A stretch of DNA of 64,000 nucleotides, from NCBI GenBank assembly GCA_030272155.1, contig CP126192.1:4498501-4562500 (forward strand), read 5' to 3'. Under the pieces are notes generated by a model. That model had not been told where the DNA came from. It was given only the letters and a program-made list of their open reading frames with translations, and searched no databases. This DNA comes from Tetradesmus obliquus (lineage: Eukaryota > Chlorophyta > Chlorophyceae > Sphaeropleales > Scenedesmaceae). Positions 37,430 through 48,528 of the stretch are shown one piece after another; position 1 is the first letter of the stretch, and each line of letters begins with the position of its first letter. A program made the translations under genes and the position numbers.

Positions 37430-40400
37430 GCCACTACGCGGGCCGGGCCGAAATTTCAACCGTGGCGGCACGTCGAAGGCCGCTGCGATTACTTTTGTAT
37501 GTCGGTCCTAGGCTGGTGGGGGCCTCACATGCTTGGTCATGGATTGTCCGGGATAAATGCGTCCAGTAGGATTTGTAGCCGGCCAGTGAGTTTCCAGTGG
37601 CGGTTCACAGACACCCCTGCCAGCCCGCCTCCTTCGTCTAGGACATTCGTACGGCTTCAAATTTGATAAATAAACATTCTACAAACAGGTGTAACAACGA
37701 ATAAACTCTCACGATGCACACACAGCAAATTTAACAAATGCGCCACTACGCGGGCCGGGCCGAAATTTCAACCGTGGCGGCACGTCGAAGGCCACTGCGA
37801 TTACTTTTGTATGTCGGTCCTAGGCAGGTGGGGGCCTCACATGCTTGGTCATGGATTGATCGGGATAAATGCGTCCAGAAAAATGTTTATGGAGCAAGTG
37901 CACAGTTATTTAAATCAGCCCTGGTAACGTTCTTGCTTCAAAAAAAAAAAAAAAAAGCTGCAGTTTACAGGCAGCATTACGGCTTCAAATTTGATAGATA
38001 AACATTTTACAAACAGGTGTAACAACGAATAAACTCTCACGAGGCACACATAGCACAACTCCAAAATGGCCACTACGCGGGCCGGGCCGAAATTTCAACC
38101 GTGGCGGCACGTCGAAGGCCGCTGCGATTACTTTTGTATGTCGGTCCTAGGCAGGTGGGGGCCTCACATGCTTGGTCATGGATTGTCCGGGATGAATGCG
38201 TCCAGTAGGATTTTTAGCCGGCCAGTGAGTTTCCAGTGGCGGTTCACAGACACCCCTGCCAGCCCGCCTCCTTCGTCTAGGAAAAACGTACGGCTTCAAA
38301 TTTGATTAATAAACATTTTACAAACAGGTGTAACAACGAATAAACTCTCACGATGCACACATAGCACAACTCCAAAATGGCCACTACGCGGGCCGGGCCG
38401 AAATTTCAACCGTGGCGGCACGTCGAAGGCCGCTTCGATTACTTTTGTATGTCGGTCCTAGGCAGGTGGGGGCCTCACATGCTTGGTCATGGATTGTCCG
38501 GGATAAATGCGTCCAGTAGGATTTGTAGCCGGCCAGTGAGTTTCCAGTGGCGGTTCACAGACACCCCTGCCAGCCCGCCTCCTTCGTCTAGGACATTCGT
38601 ACGGCTTCAAATTTGATAAATAAACATTTTACAAACAGGTGTAACAACGAATAAACTCTCACGATGCACACACAGCAAATTTAACAAATGCGCCACTACG
38701 CGGGCCGGGCCGAAATTTCAACCGTGGCGGCACGTCGAAGGCCACTGCGATTACTTTTGTATGTCGGTCCTAGGCAGGTGGGGGGCCTCACATGCTTGGT
38801 CATGGATTGATCGGGATAAATGCGTCCAGAAAAATGTTTATGGAGCAAGTGCACAGTTATTTAAATCAGCCCTTGTAACGTTCTTGCTTCAAAAAAAAAA
38901 AAAAGCTGCAGTTTACAGGCAGCATTACGGCTTCAAATTTGATAAATAAACATTTTACAAACAGGTGTAACGACGAATAAACTCTCACGAGGCACACATA
39001 GCACAACTCCAAAATGGCCACTACGCGGGCCGGGCCGAAATTTCAACCGTGGCGGCACGTCGAAGGCCGCTGCGATTACTTTTGTATGTCGGTCCTAGGC
39101 AGGTGGGGGCCTCACATGCTTGGTCATGGATTGTCCGGGATAAATGCGTCCAGTAGGATTTGTAGCCGGCCAGTGAGTTTCCAGTGGCGGTTCACAGACA
39201 CCCCTGCCAGCCCGCCTCCTTCGTCTAGGACATTCGTACGGCTTCAAATTTGATAAATAATCATTCTACAAACAGGTGTAACAACGAATAAACTCTCACG
39301 ATGCACACATAGCACAACTCCAAAATGGCCACTACGCGGGCCGGGCCGAAATTTCAACCGTGGCGGCACGTCGAAGGCCGCTGCGATTACTTTTGTATGT
39401 CGGTCCTAGGCTGGTGGGGGCCTCACATGCTTGGTCATGGATTGTCCGGGATAAATGCGTCCAGTAGGATTTGTAGCCGGCCAGTGAGTTTCCAGTGGCG
39501 GTTCACAGACACCCCTGCCAGCCCGCCTCCTTCGTCTAGGACATTCGTACGGCTTCAAATTTGATAAATAAACATTCTACAAACAGGTGTAACAACGAAT
39601 AAACTCTCACGATGCACACACAGCAAATTTAACAAATGCGCCACTACGCGGGCCGGGCCGAAATTTCAACCGTGGCGGCACGTCGAAGGCCACTGCGATT
39701 ACTTTTGTATGTCGGTCCTAGGCAGGTGGGGGCCTCACATGCTTGGTCATGGATTGATCGGGATAAATGCGTCCAGAAAAATGTTTATGGAGCAAGTGCA
39801 CAGTTATTTAAATCAGCCCTGGTAACGTTCTTGCTTCAAAAAAAAAAAAAAAAAGCTGCAGTTTACAGGCAGCATTACGGCTTCAAATTTGATAGATAAA
39901 CATTTTACAAACAGGTGTAACAACGAATAAACTCTCACGAGGCACACATAGCACAACTCCAAAATGGCCACTACGCGGGCCGGGCCGAAATTTCAACCGT
40001 GGCGGCACGTCGAAGGCCGCTGCGATTACTTTTGTATGTCGGTCCTAGGCAGGTGGGGGCCTCACATGCTTGGTCATGGATTGTCCGGGATGAATGCGTC
40101 CAGTAGGATTTTTAGCCGGCCAGTGAGTTTCCAGTGGCGGTTCACAGACACCCCTGCCAGCCCGCCTCCTTCGTCTAGGAAAAACGTACGGCTTCAAATT
40201 TGATTAATAAACATTTTACAAACAGGTGTAACAACGAATAAACTCTCACGATGCACACATAGCACAACTCCAAAATGGCCACTACGCGGGCCGGGCCGAA
40301 ATTTCAACCGTGGCGGCACGTCGAAGGCCGCTTCGATTACTTTTGTATGTCGGTCCTAGGCAGGTGGGGGCCTCACATGCTTGGTCATGGATTGTCCGGG

Positions 40401-41165
40401 ATAAATGCGTCCAGTAGGATTTGTAGCCGGCCAGTGAGTTTCCAGTGGCGGTTCACAGACACCCCTGCCAGCCCGCCTCCTTCGTCTAGGACATTCGTAC
40501 GGCTTCAAATTTGATAAATAAACATTTTACAAACAGGTGTAACAACGAATAAACTCTCACGATGCACACACAGCAAATTTAACAAATGCGCCACTACGCG
40601 GGCCGGGCCGAAATTTCAACCGTGGCGGCACGTCGAAGGCCACTGCGATTACTTTTGTATGTCGGTCCTAGGCAGGTGGGGGGCCTCACATGCTTGGTCA
40701 TGGATTGATCGGGATAAATGCGTCCAGAAAAATGTTTATGGAGCAAGTGCACAGTTATTTAAATCAGCCCTTGTAACGTTCTTGCTTCAAAAAAAAAAAA
40801 AAGCTGCAGTTTACAGGCAGCATTACGGCTTCAAATTTGATAAATAAACATTTTACAAACAGGTGTAACGACGAATAAACTCTCACGAGGCACACATAGC
40901 ACAACTCCAAAATGGCCACTACGCGGGCCGGGCCGAAATTTCAACCGTGGCGGCACGTCGAAGGCCGCTGCGATTACTTTTGTATGTCGGTCCTAGGCAG
41001 GTGGGGGCCTCACATGCTTGGTCATGGATTGTCCGGGATAAATGCGTCCAGTAGGATTTGTAGCCGGCCAGTGAGTTTCCAGTGGCGGTTCACAGACACC
41101 CCTGCCAGCCCGCCTCCTTCGTCTAGGACATTCGTACGGCTTCAAATTTGATAAATAATCATTCT
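37430..41165 (+). repeat. 1898-bp six-monomer higher-order repeat, two copies
   Basis: Positions 37430-39327 and 39328-41165 share private variants 1898 bp apart: GATAGATAAAC (37993, 39891), GGGATGAATGCG, CGCTTCGATTAC and GTGTAACGACG. The unit is four type A plus two type B monomers, and 4x311+326+328 equals the spacing. This is a recent tandem duplication. Confidence 0.88.
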
Positions 41166-43410
41166 AAAAACAGGTGTAACAACGAATAAACTCTCACGAT
41201 GCACACATAGCACAACTCCAAAATGGCCACTACGCGGGCCGGGCCGAAATTTCAACCGTGGCGGCACATCGAAGGCCGCTGCGATTACTTTTGTATGTCG
41301 GTCCTAGGCAGGTGGGGGCCTCACATGCTTGGTCATGGATTGTCCGGGATAAATGCGTCCAGTAGGATTGTAGCCGGCCAGTGAGTTTCCAGTGGCGGTT
41401 CACAGACACCCCTGCCAGCCCGCCTCCTTCGTCTAGGAAAAACGTACGGCTTCAAATTTGATAAATAAACATTTTACAAACAGGTGTAACAACGAATAAA
41501 CTCTCACGATGCACACATAGCACAACTCCAAAATGGCCACTACGCGGGCCGGGCCGAAATTTCAACCGTGGCGGCACGTCGAAGGCCGCTGCGATTACTT
41601 TTGTATGTCGGTCCTAGGCTGGTGGGGGCCTCACATGCTTGGTCATGGATTGTCCGGGATAAATGCGTCCAGTAGGATTTGTAGCCGGCCAGTGAGTTTC
41701 CAGTGGCGGTTCACAGACACCCCTGCCAGCCCGCCTCCTTCGTCTAGGACATTCGTACGGCTTCAAATTTGATTAATAAACATTTTACAAACAGGTGTAA
41801 CAACGAATAAACTCTCACGATGCACACATAGCACAACTCCAAAATGGCCACTACGCGGGCCGGGCCGAAATTTCAACCGTGGCGGCACGTCGAAGGCCGC
41901 TGCGATTACTTTTGTATGTCGGTCCTAGGCAGGTGGGGGCCTCACATGCTTGGTCATGGATTGTCCGGGATAAATGCGTCCAGTAGGATTTGTAGCCGGC
42001 CAGTGAGTTTCCAGTGGCGGTTCACAGACACCCCTGCCAGCCCGCCTCCTTCGTCTAGGACATTCGTACGGCTTCAAATTTGATAAATAAACATTTTACA
42101 AACAGGTGTAACAACGAATAAACTCTCACGATGCACACACAGCAAATTTAACAAATGCGCCACTACGCGGGCCGGGCCGAAATTTCAACCGTGGCGGCAC
42201 GTCGAAGGCCACTGCGATTACTTTTGTATGTCGGTCCTAGGCAGGTGGGGGGCCTCACATGCTTGGTCATGGATTGATCGGGATAAATGCGTCCAGAAAA
42301 ATGTTTATGGAGCAAGTGCACAGTTATTTAAATCAGCCCTTGTAACGTTCTTGCTTCAAAAAAAAAAAAAAAGCTGCAGTTTACAGGCAGCATTACGGCT
42401 TCAAATTTGATAAATAAACATTTTACAAACAGGTGTAACGACGAATAAACTCTCACGAGGCACACATAGCACAACTCCAAAATGGCCACTACGCGGGCCG
42501 GGCCGAAATTTCAACCGTGGCGGCACGTCGAAGGCCGCTGCGATTACTTTTGTATGTCGGTCCTAGGCAGGTGGGGGCCTCACATGCTTGGTCATGGATT
42601 GTCCGGGATAAATGCGTCCAGTAGGATTTTTAGCCGGCCAGTGAGTTTCCAGTGGCGGTTCACAGACACCCCTGCCAGCCCGCCTCCTTCGTCTAGGACA
42701 TTCGTACGGCTTCAAATTTGATAAATAATCATTCTACAAACAGGTGTAACAACGAATAAACTCTCACGATGCACACATAGCACAACTCCAAAATGGCCAC
42801 TACGCGGGCCGGGCCGAAATTTCAACCGTGGCGGCACATCGAAGGCCGCTGCGATTACTTTTGTATGTCGGTCCTAGGCAGGTGGGGGCCTCACATGCTT
42901 GGTCATGGATTGTCCGGGATAAATGCGTCCAGTAGGATTGTAGCCGGCCAGTGAGTTTCCAGTGGCGGTTCACAGACACCCCTGCCAGCCCGCCTCCTTC
43001 GTCTAGGAAAAACGTACGGCTTCAAATTTGATAAATAAACATTTTACAAACAGGTGTAACAACGAATAAACTCTCACGATGCACACATAGCACAACTCCA
43101 AAATGGCCACTACGCGGGCCGGGCCGAAATTTCAACCGTGGCGGCACGTCGAAGGCCGCTGCGATTACTTTTGTATGTCGGTCCTAGGCTGGTGGGGGCC
43201 TCACATGCTTGGTCATGGATTGTCCGGGATAAATGCGTCCAGTAGGATTTGTAGCCGGCCAGTGAGTTTCCAGTGGCGGTTCACAGACACCCCTGCCAGC
43301 CCGCCTCCTTCGTCTAGGACATTCGTACGGCTTCAAATTTGATTAATAAACATTTTACAAACAGGTGTAACAACGAATAAACTCTCACGAGGCACACATA
43401 GCACAACTCC
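40912..43410 (+). repeat. 1570-bp five-monomer higher-order repeat, two partial copies
   Basis: Monomers from 40912 and 42482 onward share their order, including the single-T deletion GGATTGTAGCC (about 41370 and 42938) and the GATTAATAAAC variant. The spacing of about 1570 bp equals four A plus one B. It overlaps the end of the 1898-bp repeat, so successive exchange events have occurred here. Confidence 0.8.
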
Positions 43411-44648
43411 AAAATGGCCACTACGCGGGCCGGGCCGAAATTTCAACCGTGGCGGCACGTCGAAGGCCACTGCGATTACTTTTGTATGTCGGTCCTAGGC
43501 TGGTGGGGGCCTAACATGCTTGGTCATGGATTGTCCGGGATAAATGCGTCCAGTAGGATTTGTAGCCGGCCAGTGAGTTTCCAGTGGCGGTTCACAGACA
43601 CCCCTGCCAGCCCGCCTCCTTCGTCTAGGACATTCGTACGGCTTCAAATTTGATAAATAAACATTCTACAAACAGGTGTAACAACGAATAAACTCTCACG
43701 ATGCACACACAGCAAATTTAACAAATGCGCCACTACGCGGGCCGGGCCGAAATTTCAACCGTGGCGGCACGTCGAAGGCCACTGCGATTACTTTTGTATG
43801 TCGGTCCTAGGCAGGTGGGGGCCTCACATGCTTGGTCATGGATTGATCGGGATAAATGCGTCCAGAAAAATGTTTATGGAGCAAGTGCACAGTTATTTAA
43901 ATCAGCCCTGGTAACGTTCTTGCTTCAAAAAAAAAAAAAAAAAGCTGCAGTTTACAGGCAGCATTACGGCTTCAAATTTGATAAATAAACATTTTACAAA
44001 CAGGTGTAACAACGAATAAACTCTCACGAGGCACACATAGCACAACTCCAAAATGGCCACTACGCGGGCCGGGCCGAAATTTCAACCGTGGCGGCACGTC
44101 GAAGGCCGCTGCGATTACTTTTGTATGTCGGTCCTAGGCAGGTGGGGGCCTCACATGCTTGGTCATGGATTGTCCGGGATAAATGCGTCCAGTAGGATTT
44201 TTAGCCGGCCAGTGAGTTTCCAGTGGCGGTTCACAGACACCCCTGCCAGCCCGCCTCCTTCGTCTAGGACATTCGTACGGCTTCAAATTTGATAAATAAT
44301 CATTCTACAAACAGGTGTAACAACGAATAAACTCTCACGATGCACACAAAGCACAACTCCAAAATGGCCACTACGCGGGCCGGGCCGAAATTTCAACCGT
44401 GGCGGCACGTCGAAGGCCGCTGCGATTACTTTTGTATGTCGGTCCTAGGCTGGTGGGGGCCTAACATGCTTGGTCATGGATTGTCCGGGATAAATGCGTC
44501 CAGTAGGATTTGTAGCCGGCCAGTGAGTTTCCAGTGGCGGTTCACAGACACCCCTGCCAGCCCGCCTCCTTCGTCTAGGACATTCGTACGGCTTCAAATT
44601 TGATAAATAAACATTCTACAAACAGGTGTAACAACGAATAAACTCTCA

Positions 44649-45018
44649 CAATGGATCTTTTTATGGAGCAAGTGCACAGTTATTTAGGTCCGCCCTTGTA
44701 ACGTTCTTGCTTCAAACTCTCACGATTTTATTAATTTTTTTTTTTTTAAGCAAGAACGTTACAAGGGCTGACCTAAATAACTGTGCACTTGCTCCATAAA
44801 AAGATCCATTGAGAGAGTGAGGCAACCTGTTCCGCACTCACTCCACAGGTCTCTTGTACCAAGAGACGCTGTCACACGATCATGCAGACAGCCCCTTGCG
44901 GAGCAGCCCCGAAAGGCATCCAGGACCTGACCGAGTGCCCAGACTCCACTAAAATCACAGTCGCGCAATGACGTCCTGTGATGTGTGACAGACCGTGACT
45001 GGCCCTTGAATCAAAATC
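44649..45018. repeat. LINE 3'-end inverted pair, array edge
   Basis: A sense LINE 3' end, an interrupted T-run, then the antisense 3' end extending to GAATCAAAATC. It is shorter than the cassettes on the left and lacks the second T-led piece. Confidence 0.83.
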
Positions 45019-45238
45019 TTTTGTATGTCGGTCCTAGGCAGGTGGGGGCCTCACATGCTTGGTCATGGATTGTCCGGGATAAATGCGTCCAGTAGGATTT
45101 TTAGCCGGCCAGTGAGTTTCCAGTGGCGTTTCACAGACACCCCTGCCAGCCCGCCTCCTTCGTCTAGGACATTCGTACGGCTTCAAATTTGATAAATAAA
45201 CATTCTACAAACAGGTGTAACAACGAATAAACTCTCAC
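45019..45238 (+). repeat. Truncated satellite monomer
   Basis: The 3' two thirds of a monomer between two LINE pieces, beginning at TTTTGTATGTCGG as after every cassette. Confidence 0.85.
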
Positions 45239-45798
45239 AATGGATCTTTTTATGGAGCAAGTGCACAGTTATTTAGGTCCGCCCTTGTAACGTTCTTGCT
45301 TCAAACTCTCACGATTTTATTTTTTTTTTTTTTTTTTAAGCAAGAACGTTACAAGGGCTGACCTAAATAACTGTGCACTTGCTCCATAAAAAGATCCATT
45401 GAGAGAGTGAGGCAACCTGTTCCGCACTCACTCCACAGGTCTCTTGTACCAAGAGACGCTGTCACACGATTTTTTTTTTTTTTTTTTTTTTTTTGAAGCA
45501 AGAACGTTACAAGGGCGGACCTAAATAACTGTGCACTTGCTCCATAAAAAGATCCATTGAGAGAGTGAGGCAACCTGTTCCGCACTCACTCCACAGGTCT
45601 CTTGTACCAAGAGACGCTGTCACACGATCATGCAGACAGCCCCTTGCGGAGCAGCCCCGAAAGGCATCCAGGACCTGACCGAGTGCCCAGACTCCACTAA
45701 AATCACAGTCAGTATTGCTTCAAAAAAAAAAAAAACACAGTCGCGCAATGACGTCCTGTGATGTGTGACAGACCGTGACTGGCCCTTGAATCAAAATC
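45239..45798. repeat. LINE 3'-end mosaic, array edge
   Basis: Sense 3' end, T-run, antisense 3' end, a further T-run with another antisense 3' end, then the ACAGTCAGTATTGCTTC A-run junction also seen in the palindromes, ending at GAATCAAAATC. Confidence 0.83.
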
Positions 45799-47058
45799 TT
45801 TTGTATGTCGGTCCTAGGCAGGTGGGGGCCTCACATGCTTGGTCATGGATTGTCCGGGATAAATGCGTCCAGTAGGATTTGTAGCCGGCCAGTGAGTTTC
45901 CAGTGGCGGTTCACAGACACCCCTGCCAGCCCGCCTCCTTCGTCTAGGACATTCGTACGGCTTCAAATTTGATAAATAATCATTCTACAAACAGGTGTAA
46001 CAACGAATAAACTCTCACGATGCACACATAGCACAACTCCAAAATGGCCACTACGCGGGCCGGGCCGAAATTTCAACCGTGGCGGCACATCGAAGGCTGC
46101 TGCGATTACTTTTGTATGTCGGTCCTAGGCAGGTGGGGGCCTCACATGCTTGGTCATGGATTGTCCGGGATAAATGCGTCCAGTAGGATTTGTAGCCGGC
46201 CAGTGAGTTTCCAGTGGCGGTTCACAGACACCCCTGCCAGCCCGCCTCCTTCGTCTAGAACATTCGTACGGCTTCAAATTTGATAAATAAACATTCTACA
46301 AACAGGTGTAACAACGAATAAACTCTCACGATGCACACACAGCAAATTTAACAAATGCGCCACTACGCGGGCCGGGCCGAAATTTCAACCGTGGCGGCAC
46401 GTCGAAGGCCACTGCGATTACTTTTGTATGTCGGTCCTAGGCAGGTGGGGGCCTCACATGCTTGGTCATGGATTGATCGGGATAAATGCGTCCAGAAAAA
46501 TGTTTATGGAGCAAGTGCACAGTTATTTAAATCAGCCCTGGTAACGTTCTTGCTTCAAAAAAAAAAAAAAAAAAGCTGCAGTTTACAGGCAGCATTACGG
46601 CTTCAAATTTGATAAATAAACATTTTACAAACAGGTGTAACAACGAATAAACTCTCACGAGGCACACATAGCACAACTCCAAAATGGCCACTACGCGGGC
46701 CGGGCCGAAATTTCAACCGTGGCGGCACGTCGAAGGCCACTGCGATTACTTTTGTATGTCGGTCCTAGGCAGGTGGGGGCCTAACATGCTTGGTCATGGA
46801 TTGTGTGGCGGTTCACAGACACCCCTGCCAACCCGCCTCCTTCGTCTAGGACATTGGTACGGCTTCAAATTTGATAAATAAACCTTTTACAAACAGGTGT
46901 AACAACGAATAAACTCTCACGAGGCACACATAGCAAATTTAACAAATGCGCCACTACGCGGGCCGGGCCGAAATTTCAACCGTGGCGGCAACCGTTGCTT
47001 CAAAAAAAAAACCGTAGCGGCAAAAAAAAACCGTAGCGGCACGTCGAAGGCCATACAC
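45799..47058 (+). repeat. Diverged edge monomers of the satellite
   Basis: A truncated monomer, an A monomer (46044), a B monomer (about 46330-46655), an A monomer with an internal loss of about 60 bp near 46805 and several private changes, then a partial monomer. At 46991-47042 two tiny A-tailed LINE inserts lie between repeats of CCGTAGCGGC. Higher divergence at the edge is typical of satellite arrays homogenised from the middle. Confidence 0.85.
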
Positions 47059-47155
47059 TAGCAGGATGTGCTTTGCATGAAGTGGAGAGTCTATAAATAG
47101 TCGTGTGGTGATTGTCGGTGTCGACAATCCGTCACCTATACATAGGCGTCTTGTG
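47059..47155 (+). mobile_element. Old LINE 3'UTR fragment
   Basis: Matches the LINE 3'UTR (compare 9030-9126) with roughly eight changes in 97 bp, so it belongs to an older or different subfamily. The stem GATTGTC/GACAATC and the outer arms of CCTAT..ATAGG are kept. It stops at the boundary of the 3682-bp macrosatellite, where only a few bases (TGTGG) are shared. Confidence 0.8.
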
Positions 47156-47588
47156 TGTGGCGCCCGCTGCTGTGGGCGCAACCCTCAACCACGCCGTCGT
47201 CACCCAGGCGTGGGCCCCATATTTCAACGTATTCACCGGGGTTGCTGGGCAGGTCGTAGTGTGCAGCTTGCAGGCGCTTGCGGAACTCTGCTGTGGCGTC
47301 AACTAGATTACCAGAACTTGCCCTCCAGGCAAGGCCAGCAGTGTTTTGGTAGACTGGTGGATAGGTCATATGCTGCATGTATCACGCCGAACCCTAGTTA
47401 GTACTGAACCTTGGACATGTGGCGTGTTGGTGCTCATTGTGCATGGACGGGGGCAGCACTCTGAGGCGGGCACAGTAGCGCAGCCCTGAGTTGATTGGCT
47501 ACATCACATTTAAAATGCAATGCTGCGCTGCGATGCTACAGCATTAAATTGTATTTTGCCTCACTGGGTCTAGTAAAGAATCTCGCGC
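47156..47588 (-). pseudogene. Truncated transposon right end (array start)
   Basis: Holds the first ~73 codons of transposase exon 1 (start ATG at 47378) and the right terminal inverted repeat at 47562-47588. The rest of the gene is missing because the array begins here, so the copy cannot make transposase. Confidence 0.9.
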
Positions 47589-48249
47589 CATATATGCAGG
47601 GATGTAGCCAAGATCCCTATGCATCTATTGGCGTGCTCAATTGATGCGCTGCATGCGTGTGTGCTCTGGAAAACGAGTTTACGTATGTCCCTCCTCGCAG
47701 TTAAAAACGGCGGGGATAGGCAGGTTTTGCTGCGGCTGCGCTGCTTCGAGTGACACATAAAAATATGGAATGTGTTTGCATGCAGCAGCAGGGCTGGCTG
47801 TGTGTTGTGTGTGGCGATCCAGGGCTGTGATGCGCTTGCCATGCCAAAGTGAACTCGTGATGCTTGCCCTGCTTGATTGAGCTGAGTGCCGAAAACATGT
47901 TTTCTGAGTATCGAGATTTTGGTTGTGTTGCTGTTGTGAGGCGTGCTGCAGCAGCAGCCCAGCTTGTTCACCTGATGCCTGCAAATAGCTCCTGTGGCCT
48001 TGCTGTGCTGCTGCGTGCTGATGAGAGCCCTGTGCCACGGGGGGGTTTCGATGCTATTGTGTGGTGCAAGTGTGGGTGTAAAACAGGCGTCACTGAGGGG
48101 TGTCACCAGCAGCAGCAGCAGGCAGCAGGTTGGCAGTGTCTGCATTGGCCCTGTTCAAGGCTTCATTGTGTGCTCAAGGTAACCACGATTATACATACGA
48201 AGCTGCGTTGGATAGTATTGCGGCCGTGCGCAACAGGCTGCATGTGAAC
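47589..48249. other. 661-bp spacer between transposons, copy 1
   Basis: Lies outside the transposon ends. The plus strand has an open frame from about 47864 whose longest coherent stretch includes EYRDFGCVAVVRRAAAAAQL, then a Cys-rich WCKCGCKTGV, a short Gln run, and a possible splice donor AAG/GTAACC at 48178/48179. It might be a captured host exon. I do not recognise it, and overlapping minus-strand frames are equally long. Nothing else is visible. Confidence 0.45.
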
Positions 48250-48276
48250 GTGTGAGATTCTTTTCTCGACCCAGTG
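48250..48276 (+). repeat. Left terminal inverted repeat
   Basis: Pairs with 51244-51270 on the opposite strand. The mismatches are T/C at the two outermost pyrimidine positions of GYGYGAG and two internal changes (TTTT/TTTA, CTCG/CTAG). Repeated at 51932, 55614, 59296 and 62978. Confidence 0.87.
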
Positions 48277-48528
48277 AAGCAGCACCACTTTTGGGGCCCC
48301 GGTTTAGGGCGCAAGTTGTCAGTGTGGCACAAGCCTGTAAATTCGTGATATAATTCATGGATGCAGTTCTTCTGTATGTGCTTAACATACGTGATGCCGC
48401 TCAGCGCGACAGCCTTAATACGCACAGCTCTGCCGTGGTGAAGTTCCAGTGCAGGCAGTTTCCCTGTGGACCTCGCGATATTCGCCTCTTCGCCTGTCTG
48501 CTTCCGCCCAATTTACAATCGAAATCGA

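Larger units (their letters stand above)
27081..44648 (+). repeat. Main 311-bp satellite array (types A and B)
   Basis: About 55 head-to-tail monomers. Type A is 311 bp. Type B is 325-328 bp and starts near 27950, 28588, 29847, 31417, 32677, 34244, 35194, 36141, 37713, 38662, 39611, 40560, 42129 and 43700, one per two to four A monomers. Recurrent variants are GTC/ATC, AGG/TGG, CAC/AAC, TTTGTAG/TTTTTAG/TTGTAG and ACATTC/AAAAAC. They combine in different ways, as expected from unequal exchange. Most A monomers hold a 79-codon open frame that I do not regard as a gene. The array is organised in higher-order repeats (separate entries). No LINE longer than the type B tail piece interrupts it. Confidence 0.95.

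Noticed and set aside
47091-47100. TATAAATAG as a TATA box just before the macrosatellite
   Set aside because: It lies in a diverged LINE 3'UTR copy where the sister sequence reads CAATGAATAG, and no gene starts downstream on that strand.
46800-47155. Telomere or subtelomere boundary at the array edge
   Set aside because: No TTTAGGG- or TTTTAGGG-type repeats in either orientation here or elsewhere in the window.
47570-48145. 191-codon minus-strand frame repeated in each macrosatellite unit
   Set aside because: It starts in the spacer and overlaps the plus-strand frames. No recognisable motif beyond a Leu-rich start, and it runs into the terminal repeat.
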